From positions 1 through 10,836 of the forward strand of contig DBNU01000238.1 in the NCBI GenBank assembly GCA_002299125.1: a stretch of 10,836 bases of DNA, written 5' to 3'. The notes under the pieces were generated by a model, which made no database searches, had not been told where the DNA came from, and was given only the letters and a program-made list of their open reading frames with translations. The DNA is from Proteobacteria bacterium UBA664 (GTDB lineage: Bacteria > Pseudomonadota > Gammaproteobacteria > UBA7966). Both the position numbers and the translations under genes were made by a program. Shown in pieces: positions 1-7,811 of this stretch; the stretch's first letter is position 1, and every line of letters begins with the position of its first letter.

Positions 1-1236
1 TCCCCAGCCGCTGATGGTGGCGGTGGCCTCTGCCGCCGTGGCACCGACCATGTCGGCGGGGCTGTTGATCGCGAAGTAGACGCCGGGTTCGAGCACCGTG
101 GCGGCGATGAGCGCCATCACCGCCACGAAGGATTCCATCATCATCGCGCCGTAGCCGATGAAGCGGGCGTCCGCCTCGTTGGCGATGAGTTTGGGTGTGG
201 TGCCGGATGACACCAGCGCATGAAAACCGGAGATCGCGCCACAGGCGATGGTGATGAACACGAAAGGGAAAAGCGGGCCGCCGAAGATGGGGCCGCTGCC
301 GTCGATGAAGGGCGTGAGGGCCGGCATGCGGACCTCCGGACGCAGGATGACGATGGCCACCGCGAGCGCGAGGATGGTGCCGAGCTTCATGAAGGTGGAG
401 AGGTAATCGCGCGGTGCGAGCAGCAGCCAAACCGGCAGCACGGCGGCCAGGAAGCCATAACCGATGATGCACAGGGCGAGGGTCGGGCCGTCGTGATCGA
501 AGAGGCCCCTCAGCCACGGCTGCGAATCCACCCAGCCGCCGCCGACCACCGCGACGATGAGCAGCGAAACACCGATGCAGGTGCCCTCCAGCACGCGTCC
601 GGGCCGGATGCTGCGCATGTACAGGCCCATGAGCACGGCGATGGGGATGGTCGCCGCCACCGTGGCCGTTGCCCAGGGGCTGTGCTTCATCGCGTTCACC
701 ACCACCAGCCCCAGCACGGCGATGAGGATGATCATGATGCTGAGCACGGCCAGGATCGCGGCAGTGCCACCCACCGGTCCGAGTTCATCGCGCGCCATCT
801 GCCCGAGCGAGCGCCCGTTGCGGCGCAAGGAAAAGAACAGGATCACGAAATCCTGGACGCAGCCACCGAGCACCCCACCGATGAGGATCCACAGGGTGCC
901 CGGCAGATAGCCGAACTGGGCGGCCAGGGTAGGACCGATGAGCGGCCCCGGTCCGGCGATGGCGGCGAAGTGATGACCGAAGACCACCCAGCGGTTGGTC
1001 ACGACGAAATCGCGACCGTCCTCCAGACGCTCGGCTGGGGTGGCGCGAGTCGGGTCGAGGCAGAGGACGCGGGCGGCGATGTAGGCGCTGTAGAAGCGAT
1101 AGCCGAGCGTGTACACACAGGCAGCGGCCACCACGAACCAGAGGCTGGAGATGGTCTCGCCCCGCGCAAGGGCGATGACGGCCAGCGCCAGTGCGCCGAG
1201 GCCGGCGAGCAGCAGATAGGGCAGGTGCTTCAACAC
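1..1236 (-). CDS. cstA: Carbon starvation protein A (CstA), pyruvate/peptide transporter, N-terminal part
   Basis: Inner-membrane carrier of the CstA/BtsT family, known in E. coli to take up pyruvate and linked to peptide use during carbon starvation. The visible 412 codons are strongly hydrophobic with many membrane segments. Family landmarks are a charged N-terminal stretch containing LDPTRATPA, FGHHFAAIAGPGPLIGP with the His pair at residues 88-89, LRRNGRSLGQMAR, and GFHALVSSGTTPK with His339. Full-length relatives are about 690-700 residues, so the C-terminal 40% or so lies beyond the left edge. I chose the GTG at 1236-1234 because GGGAG (1250-1246) sits 9 bases upstream. A TTG directly follows it and could serve instead. 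The frame stays open upstream to at least 1365 but has no ATG or GTG there. Family assignment is secure; substrate is inferred from the family. Confidence 0.95.
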   Translation of the reverse strand, partial: MLKHLPYLLLAGLGALALAVIALARGETISSLWFVVAAACVYTLGYRFYSAYIAARVLCLDPTRATPAERLEDGRDFVVTNRWVVFGHHFAAIAGPGPLIGPTLAAQFGYLPGTLWILIGGVLGGCVQDFVILFFSLRRNGRSLGQMARDELGPVGGTAAILAVLSIMIILIAVLGLVVVNAMKHSPWATATVAATIPIAVLMGLYMRSIRPGRVLEGTCIGVSLLIVAVVGGGWVDSQPWLRGLFDHDGPTLALCIIGYGFLAAVLPVWLLLAPRDYLSTFMKLGTILALAVAIVILRPEVRMPALTPFIDGSGPIFGGPLFPFVFITIACGAISGFHALVSSGTTPKLIANEADARFIGYGAMMMESFVAVMALIAATVLEPGVYFAINSPADMVGATAAEATATISGWG

Positions 1237-1592
1237 GGAGGACGGCTCCCGTCGGCGACGGGCAAGCGCGCAGAAATCCCGGGCCGGCCCGAAGAGGAAT
1301 TGGTGCGACAGCGGCGCAGACTCGTGGTGGCCGCGACCGCGGCTCCACTCTGGTGAGCTTTTACTCGACCAAGGCGGCGAGGTCACGTCAGCGGGCGATC
1401 GACCGGGTCGCAGTCAGGCGCGCAGCACGGATCGGTGCCTGCCATGGTCGGTCACGGGCAGTGCCCACCCCGCGCGCAGGGAACGGGCAGAGCCGGGCAG
1501 GATTCGGCCGGTCCCACTACCGGAGGCGACGCGTCCGTGGCGGGGAACCGCCCGGGGCCACACTGGCCCCGGGCGGTGCAATCACAACGGCC
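1237..1592. other. Intergenic region between cstA and the choice-of-anchor I gene
   Basis: These 356 bases separate two minus-strand genes. The part next to the upstream gene holds the hairpin listed separately. The rest should contain the cstA promoter, but I found no convincing -35/-10 pair and no CRP-like TGTGA-N6-TCACA site, which might have been expected for a carbon-starvation gene. No further coding region is supported. Confidence 0.6.
1547..1577 (-). terminator. Perfect 14-bp GC hairpin, probable terminator of the choice-of-anchor I gene
   Basis: Arms 1547-1560 and 1564-1577 are exact reverse complements (ACCGCCCGGGGCCA with its partner) around a 3-base loop. The hairpin starts 15 bases after the stop codon of the minus-strand gene ending at 1593. 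On the minus strand it is followed only by TTCCCC, so it lacks the U-run of a classical intrinsic terminator. It could instead be a transcript-stabilising 3' structure or work with Rho. Position and stem strength favour a 3'-end role. Confidence 0.6.
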
Positions 1593-3245
1593 TCAGGCGC
1601 GGCGGCGGCGGCGACTTGCGGCCAGGCCGGTCACGGCCGAGAGCAGCAGCCAGCCTGCGGCGGGAAGCGGCACGGGGGCTACGCCATAGAGCGTGGTGCG
1701 GCCGGAGGTCTCGTTCGAAACCGCCAGAAAGCCCGCGCCGTTCACGTCGGTGAAGAAGTGCAGCCCCTCCGGGCCGACATCGCCCGGTGTGGAGAGCATG
1801 TTGAGGAAACGGATCGCCGTCAGGTCGGTGAGATCGAACACCGCGATGGCGTTGGCGCGCTCCAGGCCGAGGAAGAGCAGGGTGGAACCGGCCATCTCGC
1901 CGATCACCGCCGACTCAGGCTCCGGGCCTTTGTTGTCGGAACGGAGGTCGTCCCACAGGGTGGGGAAGCGGCTCGCGATGACGGTCTCGAGGAAGTCGCC
2001 CGAATCGAACACCAGCCGACCCTGATCATCCAGGATGCTGAAGGAGCGCGCCCCATAGGCCTGCAAGCGGTCCAGATCGCCATCGCCGTCGGTATCGCCG
2101 GAGGTGGTGATCAGCAACCGGTTGAGTTTGTCGTTGTTGGTCCGCCAGTCGCTCCCGTGTGCGGCGATGAGCGCGGTGTTCAGCGTTGGGTCGATGGTGG
2201 CATTGCCGACGCGGACCTCATCCAGGAAGCCGGTGTAGTCACGCCCGTCACCCTCGTTGGCGGTCACGAAGAACTGCCGCCCGGCCTGCGCGAAGGAGGC
2301 AATCCCATCCGGCATGAACAGCCCCTCGACCCGCCAGTTCTGCAGGTTGAAGTTCCGCGTGTTGTTGCCGGTGCCATCGCGATCCGAGGCGTCCAGCCGG
2401 TTGCCGACCTCTACCCCATCGATGAAGAAGCCGGTGTCATTGCGGCTATGGTCCTTGACACCCATGGACACGACGTTGGTCACTGTGCTGGTGGCGATGT
2501 CGACCAGGGCGATGGAGTTGGCCTCCTGCAGGGTGACGAATGCCGTGCGGCCATCGGCACTGATCGCGATGTGCTCGGGCTCCAGGTCCTGGGCGACACT
2601 GGCGTTGGGGCCGTTGAGACGCACGCCGGCGTTGCGCAGGGCCGCCGACTGGTTGTTCAGATGGCTGAAGGTGGCCTCGGTGTAGGTGAAACCGTTGGTG
2701 GTGTCGATGATGCCGATCGAGCCGACCGGATCCACACTGGTGGTCTGGTTGTAGCTGTTGGGCTCGCCCTCGTTGGCGACCAGTACGCGGCCGTCAGCCG
2801 TCCAGACGACGTTGTCCGGATTGCCGCCCACCGTCACGTCCTGCAGGCCGGCGAAGGTGCTGGTGTCGTAGAAGCGCACCAGACCATTGTTGGTCTTGAC
2901 CGGTGCGGTGAAGGCGACGGCGGCCACGCCGTTGCGGATGGCCACCGAATTCACGCCACCGACATTGGTGGTGTCGATGCTGTGCACGAGGCTGCCGGAG
3001 AGGCTGAGGATGTCGATGCCGTTCACGCCCAGCGGGGTGGGGCGTGCGCCGTCGGTGCCCACTACCCACAGACGTTGGGTGTTGCGATCGAAGGAGACGA
3101 TCTCCGCGCCGCCACCGGTGCGCGAGCCGCTGGTGTTGAGGTGGTCGAAGGTCCAAAGGTGGTTGAAGTTGAAATCGAGGTTGGCCGAGGCCGGTGCGGC
3201 CAGCAGGGTCGAGCTCAAGGCGATGGCGATGCGGGTGAAATGCAT
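1593..3245 (-). CDS. Secreted choice-of-anchor I family protein with VPLPA-CTERM sorting tail
   Basis: A 550-residue exported protein. Residues 1-21 form a signal peptide with probable cleavage after ASA. The body matches the choice-of-anchor I family, a beta-propeller-like group some of whose members are annotated as alkaline phosphatases or phytase-like proteins. Motifs seen are ANEGEP (157-162), DLEPEH (220-225), TANEGDGRDY (328-337), SDNKGPEPE (436-444) and GDVGPEGLHFF near the C-terminus. DTDGDGDLD (384-392) resembles a calcium-binding loop. The tail has VPLPA at 525-529, a hydrophobic segment, then a run of arginines ending the protein. This is the layout of a VPLPA/PEP-CTERM signal, known to be handled by exosortase. 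The ATG at 3245 has GGGAG (3257-3253) 7 bases upstream. A Pho box lies ahead of it. A phosphatase-like role under phosphate limitation is inference; no catalytic residues are proven. Confidence 0.92.
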   Translation of the reverse strand: MHFTRIAIALSSTLLAAPASANLDFNFNHLWTFDHLNTSGSRTGGGAEIVSFDRNTQRLWVVGTDGARPTPLGVNGIDILSLSGSLVHSIDTTNVGGVNSVAIRNGVAAVAFTAPVKTNNGLVRFYDTSTFAGLQDVTVGGNPDNVVWTADGRVLVANEGEPNSYNQTTSVDPVGSIGIIDTTNGFTYTEATFSHLNNQSAALRNAGVRLNGPNASVAQDLEPEHIAISADGRTAFVTLQEANSIALVDIATSTVTNVVSMGVKDHSRNDTGFFIDGVEVGNRLDASDRDGTGNNTRNFNLQNWRVEGLFMPDGIASFAQAGRQFFVTANEGDGRDYTGFLDEVRVGNATIDPTLNTALIAAHGSDWRTNNDKLNRLLITTSGDTDGDGDLDRLQAYGARSFSILDDQGRLVFDSGDFLETVIASRFPTLWDDLRSDNKGPEPESAVIGEMAGSTLLFLGLERANAIAVFDLTDLTAIRFLNMLSTPGDVGPEGLHFFTDVNGAGFLAVSNETSGRTTLYGVAPVPLPAAGWLLLSAVTGLAASRRRRRA

Positions 3246-3370
3246 GGGGTGTCTCCCGGGGAGGCTGAGGTGGTGCGGGGAGCGGGCGGCGGTCGCGATG
3301 GGCGCGCAGCCGCCCGGGGCGCACGGCTGGAAGGGCTGTCAGGAGCCATCCGTGGCCTCTGAAGGACGCC

Positions 3371-3405
3371 ATCGTAACCCGGCGATTGTTACAGTCTTGT
3401 GACAG
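3371..3405 (-). promoter_or_regulatory. Pho box and -10 element (PhoB-type promoter) for the choice-of-anchor I gene
   Basis: Reading the minus strand, CTGTCAC (3405-3399), AAGA (3398-3395) and CTGTAAC (3394-3388) form two 7-base repeats 11 bases apart, close to the E. coli Pho box of two CTGTCAT-like repeats separated by 4 A/T-rich bases. TACGAT (3376-3371) follows after 11 bases, the place of the -10 in PhoB promoters, where the Pho box replaces the -35. Transcription would begin near 3364, giving a leader of about 120 bases before the ATG at 3245. The match is by eye; binding is inferred. Confidence 0.7.
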
Positions 3406-3443
3406 CGGGGGGCGGTCAGGGTACCGGCCGACTCCATCCCGTG

Positions 3444-3461
3444 GCAGCATGCGCATGCTGC
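3444..3461. promoter_or_regulatory. 18-bp perfect palindrome, candidate operator of the efflux operon
   Basis: GCAGCATGCGCATGCTGC is its own reverse complement over all 18 bases. It ends 70 bases before the chosen start of the adaptor gene, in the space between two divergent genes. Efflux operons are often repressed by TetR- or MarR-type dimers binding such palindromes. No regulator gene is in the window, and I could not identify a clear -35/-10 beside it. It could also form an RNA hairpin in a leader. Confidence 0.4.
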
Positions 3462-3531
3462 GGTGCGGATGGAACACGAAACCGGAGTGCCCGGTCCTTC
3501 ATCCAAGCCCACAAGGGAGTCATCACGACCC

Positions 3532-4626
3532 ATGCCCGCCTGGTCCCTGGCCCTGTTGAGCACGCTGGCGCTCGCCGTCTGGCTCGCGACCGGTACCGTG
3601 GCCCATGCCCCGCCTCCGCCGGCCGAACCAGCGAACGCGACACTCGAGGTCGCCCGCACGCGCGTGCGGGCCGCGCTCTCCCGAGTGACCCGCGTGGCGC
3701 GCGAGATCCGCATCCATGGCGCGCTCGAGCCGCGTCGGCGCGTGACTCTGCGCGCGGAGACCACCGGCGTCATCCAGCAACTCCTGAAGGAGCGTGGAGC
3801 GCGGGTCAAGGCCGATGAGCCGATCGCCGTGCTGGCAGAGGAGGATCGCCCGGCGCGCCTGGCGGCCGCTGAGCGTCAGGTCGAACACCAGCAAGCAGAG
3901 CTCGCGGCCGCGCGCCAGATGCATGCGCGCGGGCTGCAGGCGGAGACCCAGCGGCTGGCGGCGGAGGCCGCGCTGGCCACGGCCCGTGCCGATCGCGCCA
4001 TGCTGGCGGCCGAGCTCGCGCGCATTCGCATCACCGCTCCCTTCGCCGGCGTGGTCACGGCGCGACCGGTGGAGATCGGCAGCCTGGTGGAACGTGGCGA
4101 TGTGATTGCAGAACTGGCCGACGATGCCACCCTGCTGGCCGTTGCGCAGGCACCGCAACAGGTGGTCGCCAAAATCGTTGCGGGCCAGACCGTACAGGTC
4201 CATCTGCTGGATGGGCGGACGGTGGCAGGCCGCGTGCGTTACGTGGGCCGTGTGGCAGATGAAATGACGCGCAGTTTCCGCATCGAGGCCGAGGTCCCCA
4301 ATCCAGACGGGCTCCTGCCCGGTGGGTTGTCTGCGGATCTCGTGGTCACCGCAGGCGAGGTCGAGGCGCACGCTCTGGCGCCATCGCAGCTCACGCTCGA
4401 CGATGCCGGGCGCCTCGGCGTCAAGGCGGTGGATGGTGCCGACCGCGTGACCTTCCATCCGGTGCAGATGGTGCAGGCGCGGGCCGACACCATCTGGGTG
4501 TCCGGGCTGCCGGCGGAACTGCGCCTCATCACCGAGGGGCAGGGTCTGGTGGCACCGGGCGAGGCGGTGGCGGTGGTGGGCGATCCGGCGGACTTCTCGA
4601 CCGAAGCTGCTGGCGGGCAGCACTGA
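3532..4626 (+). CDS. RND efflux periplasmic adaptor (membrane fusion protein, HlyD/MexA type)
   Basis: A 364-residue adaptor that would join the downstream RND pump to an outer-membrane channel across the periplasm. Residues 1-26 form an N-terminal signal or anchor, followed by a Pro-rich linker. There is no lipobox cysteine. The first lipoyl half lies around 70-100 (GVIQQLLKERGARVKADEP), an Ala/Glu/Arg-rich alpha-helical hairpin around 100-163, and the second lipoyl half around 167-195 (ITAPFAGVV, then GSLVERGDVI). Beta-barrel and membrane-proximal domains follow. The family's usual length is about 350-400. The ATG at 3532 has GGGAG (3515-3519) 12 bases upstream, somewhat far. The frame also allows a GTG at 3463 (387 residues), but that has no ribosome site and adds a polar stretch before the signal. 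Only 18 bases separate it from the pump gene, so they form one operon. Substrate unknown. Confidence 0.9.
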   Translation: MPAWSLALLSTLALAVWLATGTVAHAPPPPAEPANATLEVARTRVRAALSRVTRVAREIRIHGALEPRRRVTLRAETTGVIQQLLKERGARVKADEPIAVLAEEDRPARLAAAERQVEHQQAELAAARQMHARGLQAETQRLAAEAALATARADRAMLAAELARIRITAPFAGVVTARPVEIGSLVERGDVIAELADDATLLAVAQAPQQVVAKIVAGQTVQVHLLDGRTVAGRVRYVGRVADEMTRSFRIEAEVPNPDGLLPGGLSADLVVTAGEVEAHALAPSQLTLDDAGRLGVKAVDGADRVTFHPVQMVQARADTIWVSGLPAELRLITEGQGLVAPGEAVAVVGDPADFSTEAAGGQH

Positions 4627-4644
4627 GTTCGCCAAGGGCAACCC

Positions 4645-7600
4645 GTGCACACGATCATCGATTTTGCCTTCCGCCGTGGTCGGGCCGTGCTGTTCCTGCT
4701 GGCCTTTCTGCTCGCGGGTGGTATCGCCGCCTACCTTGGCATGCCGCGCGAGGCCGAGCCGGACGTTCCCATTCCGGTGATCTACGTGTCCATGAGTCAC
4801 GAGGGGATCTCGCCAGAGGATGCAGAGCGGCTGCTGGTGCGCCCGATGGAGAAGGAGCTGCAATCCATCGTTGGGCTGAAATCCATGATCGCCCGGGCCG
4901 AGCAGGGACATGCCTCGGTGCAACTGGAGTTCAGCGCCGGCTTCGACAGTCGGCGCGCCCTGGACGACGTGCGCGAACGGGTCGACATCGCCCGGGCCGA
5001 GTTGCCGGACGACACCGACGAGCCGCAGGTGCACGAGGTCAACGTCGCGTTGTTTCCGGTGCTCACCATCGCGCTTGCCGGGCCGCTGCCGGAACGGGCA
5101 CTGCTCGCGATCGCGCGCGAACTCGAAGATCGCATCGAGGCCCTGCCGGGGGTCCTCGAGGTGGACATCGGTGGTGATCGTGAACAGGTGCTCGAGATCC
5201 TGGTCGAGCCATCGATCATGGAGACCTACGGCGTCACCTACCCGGAGCTATTCAGTCTCATCAGCAACAACAACCGGTTGGTCGCGGCCGGCAACATCGA
5301 CACCGGGCAGGGTCGCCTCACGCTGAAGGTGCCCGGGGTGGTGGAGAGCGTCTCCGACGCCCTGGACCTGCCGGTCAAGGCGACGGCCAATCACGTCGTG
5401 CGGCTGGGCGACGTGGCTGAGCTTCGGGAGGCCTTCAAGGATCGGCAGGGCTTCGCCCGGGTGAATGGCAGGCCGGCGGTGACGCTGGAGGTCAAGAAGC
5501 GGATCGGGGCCAACATCATCGAGACGGTCACCGCGGTGCGTGCCCTGGTGGAGGCAGCGCGTCCGGGCTTCCCGGCTTCATTGCAGGTGACCTGGATGCA
5601 GGACAAGTCACGCGAGGTCCGTGACATGCTCAAGGACCTGCAGAACAACGTGACCTCTGCCGTGGTGCTGGTGCTGGTCGTTATCCTCGCAAGTCTGGGT
5701 TATCGCTCGGCGCTGCTCATCGGGGTAGCGATCCCTGGTGCCTTCCTGGCCACGCTGGTGGTGCTCGATGCCATCGGCTTCACGCTGAACATCGTGGTGC
5801 TGTTCAGTCTCATCCTGGTGAGCGGCATGCTCGTGGACGGCGCCATCGTGGTGGTCGAGTACGCCGAGCAGCGGCGGGCGGCCGGCGAGGGCTGGGCGCT
5901 GGCCTACCGCGACGCCGCCCTGGCGATGGCGGCACCGGTCACCTCATCGGCGCTCACCACCATCGTGGTGTTCCTGCCGCTGCTCTTCTGGCCCGGCGTC
6001 GCTGGCCAGTTCATGAAGTACCTTCCCGCCAGTGTCATCGTGGCATTGCTGATGTCGCTGGCAATGGCGCTGGTTTTCGTGCCGGTGCTCGGAGCCGCGC
6101 TCGGGCGCAGCGGTGGTGTGCAGTTGCGTGCGGGCCCCGACCCGATCCGCTCTGCTTACGAGGTCATGTTGAGCGGCCTGCTCCGCAAACCCATCCTCGT
6201 GCTTGCCCTGGCCCTCGGAGCGCTCATCGGGTCCATCGGGGCCTATGCGCAGTTGGGTCGTGGGGTGGAGTTCTTCCCCGATGTCGAACCGGAATTTGCG
6301 CAAGTGGTGGTGCGCGCCCGGGGGGACCTCTCCATCCACGAGAAGGACGCCCTGGTACGGCGCGTGGAGGAGCGGTTGCTGGGTTCGCCCGAGGTGGTGA
6401 CCTTCTATGCCCGTTCCTTCGCCCGCGCCGAGGGCCAGACTCGCGCGGAAGACGTGATCGGTATCGTGCAGCTCGAGTTCGTGGACTGGTACCGGCGCCC
6501 GCCGGTCTCCTCGGTGCTGGAGCGCCTGCGCCGGGCCACCATGGACCTCCCGGGCGTGCACATCGAACTGCGCAAGGCCGGCGGTGGCCCCGGGGGCGAC
6601 GCGAAGCCGATCGAAATCGAGGTCGGTGGCAGCGATCTGCGGGTGATGGCCGCCGGGGTCGCGCACCTGCGGCGACTGATGGAGGCGCAGGGTCGGTTCG
6701 TGGATGTGGAGGATGATCGACCACTCCCGGGTATCGACTGGCATCTCGCCGTGGACCGCGAGCGCGCGGCCCTGCATGGCGCCGATGTCGCATCCATCGG
6801 CAGCGCAGTGCAACTGCTGACGGCCGGCATCAAGGTTTCGGAGTATCGACCGGATGGCAGTGATGACGAGGTGGACCTGCGTGTGCGCTATCCGGCTGCG
6901 GATCGTCATCTGGGCCGGTTGTCGGATCTGCGCGTCCCCACCGCGACCGGCATGGTGCCGGTGGGCAACTTCGTCGAGCTGCAACCCGAGCCACGTACCG
7001 GGACTCTGACGCGGGTGGATGCGCGGCGGGTGATCACACTCCGGGCGGATGTGTCCCCGGGTGCGCTGGTGGCCGAGGAACTCGACGCACTGCGCGCGCG
7101 CATCGCGGCCGATCCACCCCCCGAGGTCCAGCTCAGCTTCAAGGGCGAAGACGAAGATCAGCGCGAGGCGGCCGAGTTCCTCACCCGCGCCTTCCTCATC
7201 GCCATCTTCCTGATGGCGCTGGTGCTGCTGGTGGAATTCAATAGCATCTATCAGTCGCTGTTGGTGTTGTCGGCCATTGTGTTCTCGACCGCCGGGGTGC
7301 TCATCGGCCTGCTCGTCACGCAGCAGCCCTTCGGCATCGTGATGGTCGGGCTCGGTATCATCGCGCTCGCTGGCATCGTGGTGAACAACAACATCGTGCT
7401 CATCGATGCCTACAACACCTTGCGCGCCTCCGGCATGGATAGCCGGGCCGCGGCACTGGAGGCCGCCAGCACCCGGCTGCGCCCGGTGTTCCTGACGGCC
7501 TTCACCACCGTGCTTGGCCTGTTGCCCATGGTGTTGGCGATGAACATCGATCTCATCGGACGCGAGGTGAGCTTCGGGGCACCGTCGACCCAATGGTGGC

Positions 7601-7746
7601 GGCAGCTCGCCAGCGCCATTGCAGGTGGACTCGGCTTTGCCACCCTGCTGACACTCGTCCTGACGCCGTGCATGCTGGTGCTCGGCAGCCGCGCGGGGCG
7701 GGGGGAGACGGTCAGGAACGCGGGGGCGTTGGCCGAACCCGTTTGA
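4645..7746 (+). CDS. RND efflux transporter permease (AcrB/HAE-1 superfamily)
   Basis: A 1033-residue inner-membrane proton-driven pump, the usual length for AcrB-like proteins. A first membrane helix lies near residues 12-32, followed by a large periplasmic domain (to about 335), a block of helices, a second periplasmic domain (about 540-850) and a final block of helices, the duplicated RND layout. The TM4 motif GMLVDGAIVVVE has Asp398 where AcrB has Asp407, but Gly399 in place of Asp408. GIVVNNNIVLID in the second half has Asn914 where AcrB has Lys940. Such variants are common in RND subgroups outside the classical AcrB branch. The GTG start has AAGGG (4634-4638) 6 bases upstream. Substrates could be drugs, solvents or lipids and cannot be told from sequence. 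Just 65 bases separate its stop from the convergent aroG stop, with no clear terminator hairpin there. Confidence 0.95.
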   Translation: MHTIIDFAFRRGRAVLFLLAFLLAGGIAAYLGMPREAEPDVPIPVIYVSMSHEGISPEDAERLLVRPMEKELQSIVGLKSMIARAEQGHASVQLEFSAGFDSRRALDDVRERVDIARAELPDDTDEPQVHEVNVALFPVLTIALAGPLPERALLAIARELEDRIEALPGVLEVDIGGDREQVLEILVEPSIMETYGVTYPELFSLISNNNRLVAAGNIDTGQGRLTLKVPGVVESVSDALDLPVKATANHVVRLGDVAELREAFKDRQGFARVNGRPAVTLEVKKRIGANIIETVTAVRALVEAARPGFPASLQVTWMQDKSREVRDMLKDLQNNVTSAVVLVLVVILASLGYRSALLIGVAIPGAFLATLVVLDAIGFTLNIVVLFSLILVSGMLVDGAIVVVEYAEQRRAAGEGWALAYRDAALAMAAPVTSSALTTIVVFLPLLFWPGVAGQFMKYLPASVIVALLMSLAMALVFVPVLGAALGRSGGVQLRAGPDPIRSAYEVMLSGLLRKPILVLALALGALIGSIGAYAQLGRGVEFFPDVEPEFAQVVVRARGDLSIHEKDALVRRVEERLLGSPEVVTFYARSFARAEGQTRAEDVIGIVQLEFVDWYRRPPVSSVLERLRRATMDLPGVHIELRKAGGGPGGDAKPIEIEVGGSDLRVMAAGVAHLRRLMEAQGRFVDVEDDRPLPGIDWHLAVDRERAALHGADVASIGSAVQLLTAGIKVSEYRPDGSDDEVDLRVRYPAADRHLGRLSDLRVPTATGMVPVGNFVELQPEPRTGTLTRVDARRVITLRADVSPGALVAEELDALRARIAADPPPEVQLSFKGEDEDQREAAEFLTRAFLIAIFLMALVLLVEFNSIYQSLLVLSAIVFSTAGVLIGLLVTQQPFGIVMVGLGIIALAGIVVNNNIVLIDAYNTLRASGMDSRAAALEAASTRLRPVFLTAFTTVLGLLPMVLAMNIDLIGREVSFGAPSTQWWRQLASAIAGGLGFATLLTLVLTPCMLVLGSRAGRGETVRNAGALAEPV

Positions 7747-7811
7747 ATGGCGGCGCTATCCATACCGCTCGCGCACTGCGGGTGGCAGCAGAAGTACCGG
7801 TGCGGGGAAGT

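Noticed and set aside
220..1356. Plus-strand open frame (378 codons) opposite cstA
   Set aside because: Low-complexity product rich in Glu, His, Asp and Arg; cstA on the other strand explains the region.
1191..3362. Long plus-strand open frame (723 codons) opposite the choice-of-anchor I gene
   Set aside because: It is antisense to a gene with clear family motifs, has no recognisable domain, and its composition is that of a GC-rich mirror frame.
3386..3420. Plus-strand promoter for the efflux operon using TTGTTA or TTGTGA as -35
   Set aside because: No acceptable -10 occurs at 16-18 bases; the sequence is better explained as the minus-strand Pho box.
3523..5034. Minus-strand open frame (503 codons) across the adaptor and pump genes
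   Set aside because: Antisense to two well-supported genes; His/Gln/Arg-rich low-complexity product with no family motif.
5944..7593. Minus-strand open frame (549 codons) inside the RND gene
   Set aside because: Mirror frame of the pump; no ribosome site or recognisable domain.
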